Source: Amanita rubescens
Lineage: Eukaryota; Basidiomycota; Agaricomycetes; Agaricales; Amanitaceae
DNA length: 64,000 nucleotides
Assembly: GCA_015039365.1 (NCBI GenBank)
Contig: WION01000069.1
Location: 1-64,000 of the forward strand
Reading direction: 5' to 3'
Shown: positions 22,699 to 33,910 of the stretch, one piece after another
Position numbering within the stretch: the stretch's first letter is position 1
Layout of the letters: every line of letters starts with the position of its first letter
The notes under the pieces: model-generated
The model's database searches: none
The model's input: only the letters and a program-made list of their open reading frames with translations
What the model was told of the DNA's origin: nothing
Made by a program: the position numbers and the translations under genes

Positions 22699-24175
22699 AT
22701 GGACAAGAACGTACTAGGCCTCAAGATCTCCGACCTGCCCGCCGAAGTTCTGACAGAAATTATAATCAAATGCAACATCTTGAATCTGGCAGCCGTGTCA
22801 GAAACCTGCAAATTGTTCGCTACTATCGCATTCTCTACACCACGGCTATGGACGATGGTGAACCTCCATCCTCATCAATTCACCAACGACGGACCCAATT
22901 TTCTTCGCACGCGCATCTTGCGTACGAGGAGTGCACTGCTCCACGTGGCCTTTTCGTTCGTCGAGGAATACACAGCAGAGGTCTCTGCGTTGTGCAAGGT
23001 TTTGGAAGAGTATAATGACCAAATCCACAGTTTCGAGTTAACCACGGACACAGCCATGGTGGCGGGGGCTGTCGTTCATGGTGTCTTTCCAAACACGAAA
23101 GCATTCCCGGCGCTCAAGCTGCTTTCTATCCTGTCAGACAGTGAGGTACTTGACCCACTGGATGCTGTCTGGCCACGACTGGACTTGGTGCTCGCAGACG
23201 CCGTTGCCATGTTTCCAAACATCCAAAAGCTTCTTATGAACATTTTTTACGACTCAGTACCGATGTTGCCCTTATCTGCGTCCTTTCCAAACCTTTGCAC
23301 GCTTGTTCTTGATGGAGCGTTCGAGAGTAACATTCCTTCCCCAGAACTCATCGCGTCATTCCTCAATTGCATGCCACAGTTGGAGACATTATGGATTAAG
23401 CACTTTTTATGGCACACCTTTGATGACGTGGGATCTGTCTAGCGATTGGGGCACAATCAAGGGCCGGTCGGGAATTCTGCAAGACATAAGGCTGCCGAAG
23501 CTGAAGCGACTTGCGGTGTCGGTACCTGGGATAATGTACAACCTGATTGCTTTCATTGCGGCACCTGTTCTGGAGGATTTACATTTGGATGACTCACGTG
23601 ACCCTGATGCTGCTGTTGAAAGCACGCCGTCAGACTCGGACGAAGGCTGGAGTGATCGAAGGATCAGATCGATGGAAACTGTGTTAAGAAGCTTGGCACG
23701 GCGATGTCGAAGTGTGCGGCGGTTGGCACTTTTGGCGGAGGATTTGAGACGGACTGGATGGGACTGGATTCTGTTCGGCTCAGAGGATGGGAGCGGACCA
23801 CCGTTCCCAAAGCTGGAAAGCATTGCATTGCACGGCATAAAATATGACTATCTGCGTGGTGGGTTTGATGACCAATTATTGAAGAGGTTTGCACGCCAGC
23901 AGATGATCCCACTCAAGAGGCTTGTTCTTATGAATTGCAACTTTCCGATGAGTGGATCCACGCTGGTTGAGGCGCTTCGGACGAGTGGTATAAGAGAGCT
24001 GGAGTATTGTCACGGTGCAGATACACCACAGTGGGATGCGGAAGAGCGGGAGCAGTTGCAAGCGCTAGGGGTGTCATTGAGGTGTTGGTGGCCATACGAG
24101 CTGCATGAGCTGCATTTTTATCAATGGTGGAATCGTGGGCACGGAATTGACGAGACAGACAGCAAATTATATTAG
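22699..24175 (+). pseudogene. F-box protein gene with internal frameshift
   Basis: ATG at 22699 opens MDKNVLGLKISDLPAEVLTE, an F-box (about residues 8-50: LPAEVLTEIIIKC, LAAVSETCKLFATIAFSTPRLW). Leucine-rich, LRR-like sequence follows (FPNIQKLLMNIF, FPNLCTLVLDGAF, MPQLETLWIKHFL). That frame stops at 23440-23442 after DDVGSV. The matching continuation (SSDWGTIKGRSGILQDIRLPKLKRLAV... to ETDSKLY, stop 24173-24175) is one base out of register and starts at the same point. No GT-AG intron of plausible size bridges them, so one base has been gained (or two lost) near 23436-23442. Restored length would be about 490 aa. F-box proteins select substrates for SCF ubiquitin ligases; this group is expanded and fast-evolving in Agaricomycetes. 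Either a young pseudogene or a sequence error. Confidence 0.65.
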
Positions 24176-24923
24176 CAAAGATAGTTTAACGATTAGAGAT
24201 TTATCCCCAGAAGTCGCATTTCTTTTGCCAGCTGCTTACGACGTCGACGTGATTAATCGATTGCGTACTCCATGACCTAATTTTATCACATATGGGCACG
24301 ATAACCCTCTGCGGACAAACCACACCACATGTGAACAGGGTTCTTGCCGGGAGAGCTGAGAGTCTGTTGAATAGAAGAAGGCGATGGGCCTGAGAGCAAC
24401 CCGGTTCTGCAACCTCGTGAACTTTTATAGTCGTGCGCGCTCTCAACCGTTTGATCAGACGCACCAATCGATTTCGCTCGCTCGTCATCGTCTTTCGCTC
24501 ACCATGTTCTTGATCTCTCTCTCCTCTCTCCCGATTCGGTAGAATGTAGTCTACGTGTGAGATGGCTCGGAAGTGGCTGTGTCGCGCTGTCGCGGTCTCC
24601 TTTCTCCTTCCCTGCCACCTCGCCGTTAGAGCTGCTCGGTTGCGTCCTTCAGTCATCTTCCCTCCTTCTTAGTCCGACGCGTTGTCGAATGGTCGAAAGG
24701 CTGCTCGGCGCTGGCCCGCCGCGCCCTCAGCTCCCCTTACCGACCCCCAGTGGTACAAGCCTCTGAAACATTAAAACTATGGACGTTACCGACTCGTGCG
24801 AATCCAACTGGAACCTGCACCTTTCTTTGGAAACCTCCAAGATCTTACAATTGCAAATCAAAGTCAAGGACATTCGCCCTCACGCGAATACTTAACTCTT
24901 ATTAAAGTTCAGCTCCATATGCA
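24176..24923. other. Gene-free stretch with a dispersed repeat
   Basis: No gene recognised. The stretch 24655-24713 recurs with changes at 27306-27370: both contain CTTCCCTCCTTCTTARTCCG, then GTCGAA and AAAGGCTG. It marks the left border of the duplicated accessory region. Confidence 0.45.
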
Positions 24924-25330
24924 ATGTCGTCGATGCCTCCTCCATCGTCACGAACCTCAGAAACTCTAGAAACAAATTTTTCACGTCTGGAGCCGGAAGA
25001 ATCAAATTGCAGGAACTGGGTATGGTTCCCTGTGTCTGCGGGCATGATCACAAGTTCAATACGTCATTCCGAGCAAAGGTAGAGAGAATAATGATGACAG
25101 TTATGAGAGTACGTGTAATTTATTACCGTGGTATGTGACGTCGGCAACATGCATAAATTTCGTCAACAGGTCATGCAGCCGGTCGACTGTATATCGGTTG
25201 AGTTCGACATTGCTTTGGCCTCAGGGGAGTTTTTACGCCCAACCAAATTGCAGGGGACCCTGGACCATAGCCGGGTGTCGGATGCAAGCCTGTATCAGGT
25301 AGGCTGTCGAATCAAAGGAAGTGTATAGAC
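24924..25330 (+). pseudogene. Decayed, internally deleted DUF6533 gene copy
   Basis: The start region MSSMPPPSSRTSETLETNF parallels MSSMSPPPQNVQQTSDTAF of the gene at 20598. The next block jumps to NCRNWVWFPVSAGMITSS (compare ICRNWIWLPVSTTMITNA), and then VMRV followed by IYYRG (compare VMRVHAIYSR). The first membrane helix and DUF6533 signature are missing, and all helices after the VMRV block are absent. So this is a truncated paralogue, probably left by a duplication spanning the F-box gene interval. Confidence 0.7.
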
Positions 25331-25551
25331 AAAACATTATTTATTCTCTACATCAGCGACCAACAAAGCAAACAAAGTCATTCAAAAAGATAATTGCGGG
25401 TATATATGAATACTACTAGCGGTCCACCGTCCAATCCAATACAACCCATCAACGAAAAAATTCCAAGAAGTGAACATTATTTAAAGTTAAGAAACATCTC
25501 CACGGACACCGCATGAGGTAAGGGGACGAGAGCTTGTAGCTATGCACAGGA

Positions 25552-25922
25552 TCAACCATTCACGCAAAGTAGATTAGCCAAGGCTTGCTTCGCAGCCTTA
25601 TCCCGAGCATCTGCTTTCTTAGAGCCCTCCCCATAACCCTTGTCCGTACCGTTTACTAATCATTGTTATTTCGTTATTCAGCTCATCGAATGGAAGACAT
25701 ACTTTGAACGGTTGATGTCCAGACGTATTTGCCACCTTCTGTAATCTCTTTATCAAAGTATACGGCCGCGCCTAATTGATGCTTTCTGACGTAGTTATTC
25801 AGCCACATGCGGATCGGCGATAATCTACGGGAAAAGGACAGCGACCATGTAAAACCGTTTAGAATATAGGACGCTTACGGTTCTACGTCGGTTGCTGTTG
25901 GGCACTCGTGTTTGCAGGACAT
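25552..25922 (-). CDS. Single-domain dsRNA-binding protein, copy A
   Basis: Three exons: complement(25552..25655,25703..25824,25879..25922), 89 aa. It begins MSCKHECPTATDVEP, then the dsRBD: RMWLNNYVRKHQLGAAVYF (helix 1 and strand 1), GGKYVWTSTVQ (strand 2), INGTDKGYGEGSKKADARDK (strand 3 into helix 2), AAKQALANL. The KK near the start of helix 2 and the AAKQAL core are the canonical RNA-backbone contacts. There is no other domain, signal or membrane segment. It should bind double-stranded RNA in the cell; its partner is unknown. Member of a local array (B-E) with the same exon plan; here intron 1 is in phase 2 instead of 1. Confidence 0.8.
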
Positions 25923-26707
25923 CAGTGGTCGGTTAGTTTATGGGCCACGCCCGTTTGAAAGCCTGCTATTTAACTAGCAGCGAAGCTTACCATGATTCCT
26001 AGTAATGGCAATGACCGCAACACCTCATAGCTATCAACACAACGCACCTGGATCATAATGTACCATTTCGATCGCGATATGGCAGAGACCATTTAAAAGA
26101 CACTGGTTTCCGCATCATGAGAGTCAGGGTTTTCACATTGACCCATTGAACGTAGAAACTCACATCTAGCATATACGTTTTGACGCGAATTTGGTACGAC
26201 GTGCATTGCCGTACACAGGATCGCAGTGACACTTGCTATTATGTGAAGGTTTTAGAGGAATAACAAGAACGTCGGAAATCGGAGGTCGCCCACACAGAGC
26301 GTGGGAAGGTGATACTTAGTAAGGCATTTACGTAAATGCTTGGCACAAGTTGCCAGTAGCCTTTGCCAGGCAAGAGATCACTAGTACTAGCTTCAGTTTC
26401 GCCCCTCCAGTGCTCGATCGCTAAGCTGTACAAGGCAAACCTGAATCGTAGCGTGTAGCTAGTGCAATATTCCAGACCATTCTCCCTGAAACTGGACTAA
26501 TGGACCTAATGCTACGAAGGTGAAAGGACGTTGCAATGTTCAAGTTCGCCTACACCCTCAGACCAGACTGAAGTTGTCCCAAATGATAACGATATTGAAC
26601 ACAATATATTCAACTAGAAAAAATGCGTGCATAAACTAAAACTATCGGTCGATACGTGAGCAGATCCGGTCGAACACTAGTGGATTGCACCGAAGGTGCC
26701 ATAATCC
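25923..26707. other. Spacer between dsRBD copies A and B
   Basis: No gene seen. From about 26390 it contains sequence duplicated after copy C's 3' side (27440 onward), including a GCTTCAGTTTCGCCCC block and the stretch 26517-26707 matching 27685-27881. Confidence 0.5.
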
Positions 26708-27039
26708 CTACACAGCGATTCCACACTTTCGTAACGCGGCTTTGGCAGCATTCTCCTCAGCAGCCTTCTTATCGTTGCCCGTTCCTTCTCCTTCGATAGT
26801 GCCACCAACTAATCCATGGTCAATTCACCGCAGGCAATTAATCTACACCGGCGTACTCACTTTTGACAGTGGATGTCCACTCCTTTCCGTTCCACTTGTC
26901 GTCATATTTTGGTACTTCCCTATGCATCTTACGGGTCCAGTCATGAAGCGTGTAACGGTACGCTGTGTAGACGATGGTTTAGCTCGTCGTCTTTGAAGAC
27001 AAGTTGGGATGCCTTACCCTTACTGTCTGCTGAGCTCAT
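26390..27039. repeat. Left unit of a tandem duplication carrying dsRBD copy B
   Basis: Matches 27440-28204 over its length with scattered substitutions and small indels. Shared anchors are the GCTTCAGTTTCGCCCC block, CACAATATATTCAACTAG, GTGAGCAGATCCGGTC, GATTGCACCGAAGGTGCC, and the gene itself. The offset is about 1.05-1.17 kb. It explains why copies B and C share exon lengths and introns. Confidence 0.8.
26708..27039 (-). CDS. Single-domain dsRNA-binding protein, copy B
   Basis: Three exons: complement(26708..26808,26861..26962,27018..27039), 74 aa. MSSADSKA, then YRYTLHDWTRKMHREVPKY, NGKEWTSTVK, IGGTIEGEGTGNDKKAAEEN, AAKAALRKCGIAV. The KK pair of helix 2 is kept, though the serine before it (usual SKK) is replaced, giving NDKK. 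Both introns are phase 1. Sister of copy C by tandem duplication. All spliced frames are open, so it appears intact. Confidence 0.75.
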
Positions 27040-27439
27040 TTATCTTGATCTGGGGTGTATCGGGCTGTCTAACGATAAGTACTAGGCGTTAGCGCGCATT
27101 TAGGTCCTAACTGAGTTTCAACTGACCTTCCGCTTTAGGCGGCCAGGTGGCAATTCTAAGCACAGGCGTGGCGAAGAACGTCATAGTCCATGTGTGGTAA
27201 CGAAGTGGCTGTGCCGCTCTCCTCGGTTGCGTTACAGCAGCATCCGGATCTTTTCACGCCCCACCTGTCGCTCCCTCTCTTAAGGAAGACAAGCAACCCT
27301 TCAGACGTCTTCCCTCCTTCTTAATCCGACGCGCCGTCGAAAGGTTGAAAGGCTGACCTGCTCGGCGCTCACCCGCGCTCACAGCCTCTCGCCTTGCCGA
27401 CCCCCAGCGTTTCGGGCCGGGAGTCCCAGGTAGAAATCC

Positions 27440-28204
27440 CTAGCACTAGCTTCAGTTTCGCCCCCTGCCATGCTCGGTCGCTAAGCCTGAAGTGTAACAG
27501 AGGGCGTGTAACTAGCGCAGTTTCTCCCACAATGTGATAATATGTTGTGAACTGACCGAATCGGCTGTCGATATGGCGGCTCGCCGAGCATTTACTTAAT
27601 CCGCCCAGCTCGAGCACATTCTAGACCATACGTGTCTCCCTGAAATTGGCCTCATGGACCTGACTTAGAGAATGCTACGAAGATTATTGAAAGGACATTG
27701 CAATGTCCAAGTTCGCCTGCACCACATTATGGCCTCAAACCAGACTGAAGTTGTCCCAAGTGATTACGATAACACAATATATTCAACTAGAAAAAAGTGC
27801 ATAAACTAAAATCATCGGTCGCTACGTGAGCAGATCCGGTCAGGCACCTAGTAGTGGATTGCACCGAAGGTGCCATAATCTCTACACAGCGACTCCACGC
27901 CCCTGCAACGCGACTTTGGCAGCATTATCCTGAGCAGCATCCTTATCATTGCCCGCTCCTTCTCCTTCAGTGGTGCCACCAACTGATCCATGGTCAATTC
28001 ACTGGAGGCAATTAATCTACACCGGTGTACTCACTTTTGACAGTGGATTTCCACTCCCTTCCGTTCCACTTGTCCTCATATACTGGTGCTCCCGTGTGCT
28101 TCTTACGGGTCAAGTTATGAAGCATGCGACGGTACGCTGTGTAGACGATGGTTTAGCTCGTCGTCTTTGAAGACGGGTTGGGATGCCTTACTGTCTGAGG
28201 TCAT
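27440..28204. repeat. Right unit of the tandem duplication carrying dsRBD copy C
   Basis: See the left unit at 26390-27039; the two diverge by substitutions and small indels but keep the same order of anchors. Confidence 0.8.
27882..28204 (-). CDS. Single-domain dsRNA-binding protein, copy C
   Basis: Three exons: complement(27882..27982,28035..28136,28192..28204), 71 aa, the smallest copy; exon 1 codes for four residues (MTSD). The domain reads YRRMLHNLTRKKHTGAPVYE, NGREWKSTVK, IGGTTEGEGAGNDKDAAQDN, AAKVALQGRGVAV. Helix 2 has KD in place of KK, so RNA binding may be weakened. Closest relative is copy B (exons 2 and 3 have equal lengths, 102 and 101 bases). Confidence 0.72.
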
Positions 28205-29621
28205 TTATCTTGATGTTCTGGGGTTTCTCTTGGTGTTCTGAACATTCCTGCTACCAATTTGCGAGCTATATAACCTGGCCATGCTACAGCATTAGAATTT
28301 TCGATACATCATATTATAGCAACTCACAGTCGTGATTTTGCTGCAGTGAAGGATCGGGCAAGAATGAATTTTACGTCCCGTGTCCAATACAGGAATTTTT
28401 TTTTTGATTCGCAATAAATCATGCTATAGAGGTGAATAACAGCAGGAAATCGAGATATTCCGGACCTGTTTGGGAGCGTCGAACTCAACAGTGCAAATTC
28501 CGACGTCGGTACTTCGTGGATCCGGTCCAGTCAAGTCATCGAGGCCATGATCATCGGCGTCCGAGTCACTTCTGATAAGTTGTATATAGATTCCGTCATC
28601 TTGTCCATAGCAGTGTTTGATTGGACCTCAATGCGACGTACATATATCGGGAAAGAGCGACGGGGGCACCATATAAAAGATTCACATTTCTTATGGTACG
28701 ACACAGCAACTTGGCGGAGAAACCCCAAATTGTATCCGAGGCCAGCCTTCTCTGTCGGTTATCATTCATAGCTACACACCTGAAGCTTCCACATCACATT
28801 CCCGGGCCGTTGCTCTGTTGGAATGCCTAGATTGGAGTTTTTCGGATCTTGCAATCAGTGGGTGGCCGCACTGGATAGACCACCTACCTCTTCAGGTTGC
28901 AATGCTTGGCATTCCGCTGATAACGATATGTTATGCGTGTTAACCACAGCTCATCAAAATGTATTTTTTTTTGTCCCGGATCGGGCCGGTCAAGTAAGAT
29001 GTCACGGTGTGATATCAATCACACCCGGTCATCTAGAGTCCCAGCATATGCGCCAACTGAATATGTAGGCTTTGGAAAACAAAGGACCAGTGAACGTGAT
29101 AAGCTTGCAAGCGGCAGATCGAAGTTTATGGCAGGTTCGATGATAGTGTGATGCGCATCACCGACGCGGTCATTCCGTTGCTTACTCTAAGCTCTGTCCG
29201 TAGGTAGTATACCCTTTCTTCCAGCTCACGACTTCTCACAATGGTTGCCCTACCTAAGCGTCATCGATGCTTTTATGAATCACTCAACTGGACAAACGTG
29301 AACTTCAAGTTGCAATAAACTCGGGATCGTTCTTAAGGAATCTCCAAAAAAGTAGGCGCTCCGAGCCTCCGACTGATACGTCCCAACTTTATCTATGCGT
29401 GTTTCTTGTCGCTAAAGGCATTCTCCGGCTTCAGACCTTCGTTTGCAGGCAAATCACTTAGGAGTGATAATTGCTTGATGTACCCGAACGAGAATCCTGT
29501 CCATCAAAGTTAGGAAGTAAATGTATTCATTCAAGATATATGTGCGTATACTGATGCGGTAACGAGACACAAGAAAACACCGATGGAACGACATCAGTCA
29601 CATCGCTGCAAGAGTACGAAA
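28205..29621. other. 1.4 kb spacer between dsRBD copies C and D
   Basis: No recognised gene. Short frames at 28531-29151 overlap on both strands with no motif. A run of nine T lies near 28397. May hold decayed sequence. Confidence 0.4.
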
Positions 29622-29980
29622 TCAACCATTCACGCCTAGATTAACCAAGGCTTGCTTAGCAGCCATCTCTTTGGCCTCCGCTTTCTTAGAGCCCTCCCCA
29701 GAGCCCATATCTGTACCGTTTACTGAAACAAAATTATTAAAATGTTCATCTCATCGGATGGAAGACGAACTTTGAACGGTTGACTTCCAGGTGCGTTGGC
29801 TACCTTCTTTGATCTCTTCATCGATGTATTCAACTTTTCCTAATTTTTGCTTTCCGGCGTGGTTATTAAGCCACATGCGATAGTCTATGGCAAAGGATAT
29901 AAATCCTTAGCCGATCTGGCTAGCTTCGATGATATAGGATACTCACGGTCCTGTTGTTGCTGCTGCTGCTGTTCGCTCAT
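29622..29980 (-). CDS. Single-domain dsRNA-binding protein, copy D
   Basis: Three exons: complement(29622..29722,29771..29884,29947..29980), 82 aa. It starts MSE followed by seven glutamines (a CAG/CAA run), then HYRMWLNNHAGKQKLGKVEY, GSQRTWKSTVQ, INGTDMGSGEGSKKAEAKEM, AAKQALVNLGVNG. This copy has the best canonical dsRBD core (GSGEGSKK..AK). Exons 2-3 and the intron between them are nearly identical to the dsRBD of the fusion gene at 37.6 kb, so the two separated recently. Confidence 0.8.
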
Positions 29981-31388
29981 GTTTCCAGGCCGTTAGGAGC
30001 GATGGTTTGTAGCCATCCTAAAGCCCACTATTTATCTTGCAAATGGGACCTACAATATTCACCGAAGCTGCAGTGGCGCACCTCGCGAGGCAGGGACTCG
30101 CATCTATTGCCGCCAACGCACCTCAATAGAATGTACAATTGTTTCGGTCGCAATGTGGACGAGACCACAGAGAATGTAAACTTTGGTGTTGGTTTCCGCA
30201 TTCGAGATCTAAATAGTACGGGAATTCGCACTATCACTTTCCATGGAACCTTTTCACCTGCTTATTGACCGCAAAAAAAAAAAACCTGATACCTGACGCG
30301 AATCCAGGCGAGGATTGCCATGTTCTTGAGGATCAACATGACACCTGTGGGATATATTGAAGACCGTTTAGGAAGAAGAATGGAAAATTGTCATGCAGCT
30401 GAGTGGAGCCCACAGTTCAGGTGCAAAAAAATCACTGGCTGGACCGCTGAGACGCTAGTTACGTAAATGCTTGTGCGTGCCGCCTGGTGCCGCCATACTA
30501 GCGCTTTCCTAGCGGAGTGCCAATTTTTGCATTTCACGATACCCATCGATACCTACGCAAGTCACATATGATATATGATATATGACTCATATGTGTTCCC
30601 ACTGCCTGTCAACTCTTTTCAAGAAAGGCACAACTAGTGAAGACCATCATACCGACGGAAGTCCTCGTGCTGTACAGGGTTCAACTTGAAGCCCGAAGAA
30701 CGGAAGATGTGTAGTACTGAGTACCAGTACTGCAGCTGTTGAAATGGGTAATGTCAATTAATTAATTAACGGCATGATAGGACCTCGCACCGGTGACAGG
30801 TCCTCGCGTGACCGACTCCCGTTCGAGTCCGCATCATACTAATAGCACTCGATGAACAAGTCCGCTATCTATATTAACCGCCGGACTACTAGCTTTGTCT
30901 GCGCTCTATTCTAGAAGACTGCGGCCGGTCTCCTCGGCCGTGTTTTTCAATCTTTTAGATACCGAATGATGCCGCCATACTAGTGGTCTCCGCGAATACC
31001 GCGTGTGACTGCTCAACTTGTTGTAGGCTATGCTATGATTCAGTTGGGTTCTAGACCGCTCAATTGAAAACCCGGTTGGACCTGACTTGATAAAACATGA
31101 ACATGTTTGCCTCCGAGTCGATCAGAACATGGCTATCATGGCGAAGTGCGTGATACAAGTAAATTCTCGTCACGGTAGATGCCAGATAATGCAGCATCAG
31201 CCGTTGTGCTAAAAGTTCCTTACCAACTCAGGTCCGATTGAAGTCGAGACGGCCAATGTTGACCCAAGTGGATGAGATAACAAACTGGTTACTATAAAAT
31301 TGAATGTAGAATAACCATCATAACAAGCCTACTAAGTAACAATACGGTATTCAGCTATTAATCGGGAATAATCTTTGGTCAAAATCAT
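29981..31388. other. 1.4 kb spacer between dsRBD copies D and E
   Basis: No gene seen. Holds a small inverted repeat near 30566-30598 (CACATATGA ... TCATATGTG around a TATATGATATA-like centre) and, at about 31205-31223, a block TGTGCTAAAAGTTCCTTAC that recurs at 37530 and 42380. Confidence 0.45.
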
Positions 31389-31739
31389 CTAACGAGGTTC
31401 GACCCAATCCACTTCAAATGTCTGCAAAGCTTGCGCCGCAGCGGCATCCTCGGCCTTCACCTTAGAAGAACCCATTCCCTTACCACGGTCTGTGCCGTCG
31501 ACTATGCATGGTCATTTTACAGAAAGGGATACGTCGAGGGAACTCACTTTGGACGGTGGCCGTCCATTGATTGCCATTATAAGCCCCACTAGTATAGTTG
31601 GGTTTTCCGATGTGTTTTGCACGAGAGTAGTCATGTAGACGCTTAACGTTGTCTGGATTGACACGATTCAATATTTCTTTACCGTGGTTAAGTCAAATGC
31701 CTTACTGTCTTCGGGACCCCTGGGGTTGACGAGTGCCAT
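31389..31739 (-). CDS. Single-domain dsRNA-binding protein, copy E
   Basis: Three exons: complement(31389..31501,31548..31652,31706..31739), 83 aa; both introns phase 1. MALVNPRGPEDN, then VKRLHDYSRAKHIGKPNYTS, NGNQWTATVQ, IDGTDRGKGMGSSKVKAEDA, AAAQALQTFEVDWVEPR. The most divergent copy: helix 2 reads SSKVKAEDAAAAQAL. It may be the oldest member of the array. Same strand and exon plan as A-D. Confidence 0.75.
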
Positions 31740-32949
31740 TTTGTATCGCGTTGGAATAGAGTCGGTGCTTCTAATGGAGTGAGATTTTAGCTGCGACGAG
31801 CTGGAATGAGACACTAACTGTGATGTCTTCGAATGGAGCGTTTGCTGAGATGACTTCCACCCTCAAAATTGACCAGGTTATATACCCCTCATACAGCATT
31901 CAAATCGGACACCATAGTATAGCAGCTACAGCATAGTTCCGCTGCAGGGAGAGGTTGAGGAAGGATCGGTTGCACCTCCCGGTGTCCGGTTATGGGACAA
32001 GAATGATGCATTTCCCGTTAAGTTTGCTATTAGAAACGTGTAACAGCACTGTGCAGAAAATTCAGGTATTCTGGCACTTTTTCCGAGGCTGAGCTCAAAA
32101 AAAGGGTAATACGGGGCATTGAAACCCGGGTTTCCGAGAGTTAGACGCTTGCCAAACCGATGATATCACCTCAGTGATGCGTATACGGGCAGACGTCATA
32201 ATCTTGCTGGACCCGAATTTAGAATTTACCCCATTGTTGTATAATGGAGATATACTGGGAAAGGGCGGGCCGACAAAGTCTCCCCGTTTTGTACAATGTG
32301 GTACAGCAATGCCAGTCGGCGGATGCCCGATTTGTACATGGGGCGCTTTACCGCTCGTCATGACGCCCCACGCTTGGCGCCTGGCACCGCATTCCCGCCG
32401 GAACTTCTTCTTGCCTCAGGCTGCTGCAACGTACAATGGTTACATTCGTGTTTCTCGGATCCTACTACCCGGTGGACCGGGAATTCGAAATGCAACACGG
32501 CACACCTTCTTGCGGTGGGCGGTGGATTACTTGCCACTTCAGCTTACATTGTTCGATGATGTTCCGGAGAATAGGTTATCGCTATCAAGCTAGGGAAAAG
32601 TACCTATGGGCGCTGATGTCAGGCTCTTCGAAAAAAAAAACGAATGAGCATTTAAATTCCGACCGGAAAAGGGAAATCTTACATACCAGAACATACAATG
32701 ACCGGATTTCTTCATTCCGGATCTTGTTGTTAGGGCAAATCGAGATGTAAAAACATCGCACTACACAACTACAGCGCATCTGGACCAGTTTCAGATGCGA
32801 TAATGGTCCGCGGGATACACTTATCGCTATCATGCTATAGAACCACACGTAAATGATATCCCACGAATTAGACTTACGGTATCAAGGGGAATATCGGAAG
32901 CCCCCCTTAGTTCCCTGGCCCTAGCTTGTAACTATACCGCAATAAAGTG
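31740..32949. other. 1.2 kb gene-free stretch
   Basis: No recognised gene. An A-run near 32631-32640 sits in a block (GGCTCT/TTCGAAAAA...CGAATGAGC) that resembles units of the tandem repeat that follows. Confidence 0.4.
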
Positions 32950-33910
32950 TAACGAAAGACGTCACCTGCCGGAACTTTACAGCAATCTCATTTCAGACTG
33001 CTTGGCTTACTACCTGCACTTAATCATTTAGACAGACATTCAAAGCAGTTTAGGTATATCAAACCGCGCTCCTCTCTACATTCTTCGCATTGTTTCGCAC
33101 CTCGTGATTTCGAGGGTGGCTGTTTGAGCGCTACGCTTGTTCTCGAACAGGATGAGGCCACACGGGCCCAGACTCAAGTACACCCTTTTCCGGTTTTTCC
33201 GGTTCCGACCAGTGAGCCCATTTCATGTCCCAGAACAGCACGGTCGAACGTACAGTACCTAAAGGCATTGATATTAGGCTCTCCGAGGAAAGGAGAAGAA
33301 AGCATAGATAATCTCGAGCGGGCCAAGCTCTCCGTTTCCGAGTACTGGCCCTTAGAGCTTATGACTGTATCGCATACTGCCTACCGGAGCTGTAACAGCA
33401 ACTCCACCTGCGAACTGTTGCGAAGCAGTTCGCTTTGGAGTAATTATTCTTCGCATTATTTCCGCGCTGCTCGTGACCCGAAGCGTCTCTTTTGGGCGGC
33501 GCTCTTGTTCTCAAGCACAGGGCGAGATTCGAGCACGCCCATTCCCGGCTGTTAAAATCCCGGCTAGTGAACTCATTTCATAACCTGAAACTCGGACTTA
33601 CGGTGCCGATATTAGGCTTGCCCAGGGAGAACAAAAAAAAAACATCGAATGAGCTCGATCGAGCTCGAAATCCTAACCTGTATCTGTATCGCAAAAAATA
33701 TCACATGTAAAAGCAAACTCAGCCTACCGGGGCTGTAACAGCGATATCACTCGCGACCCTGTTCCCGTGCACTTTGTTTCGACATTTGTAGCAATTGTTA
33801 TTTCATTCTTCGCACTATTTCCACCCACATGACCCGAACTGAGCGCCTTGTTAAGCGCCGCGCTTGTTCAAGCACAGGACAAAGCACACCCTTTTCCTAG
33901 CTTGTTTCAG
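32950..33910. repeat. Degenerate tandem repeat, about three units of 355-370 bases
   Basis: The marker GCGCTTGTTCTCAAGCACAGG-like block starts at about 33127, 33499 and 33854. A second marker, ACCGGAGCTGTAACAGC, occurs in variants near 32970, 33383 and 33729. A third, TTCTTCGCATTATTTC, near 33082, 33448 and 33811. No unit carries a conserved open frame, so the array looks non-coding. Confidence 0.7.

Noticed and set aside
30815..30830. tRNA-like GTTCGAGTCC (B-box-like) motif
   Set aside because: The flanks do not form a 5-bp T-arm with a 7-base loop, and no A-box or acceptor stem was found in the surrounding 90 bases.
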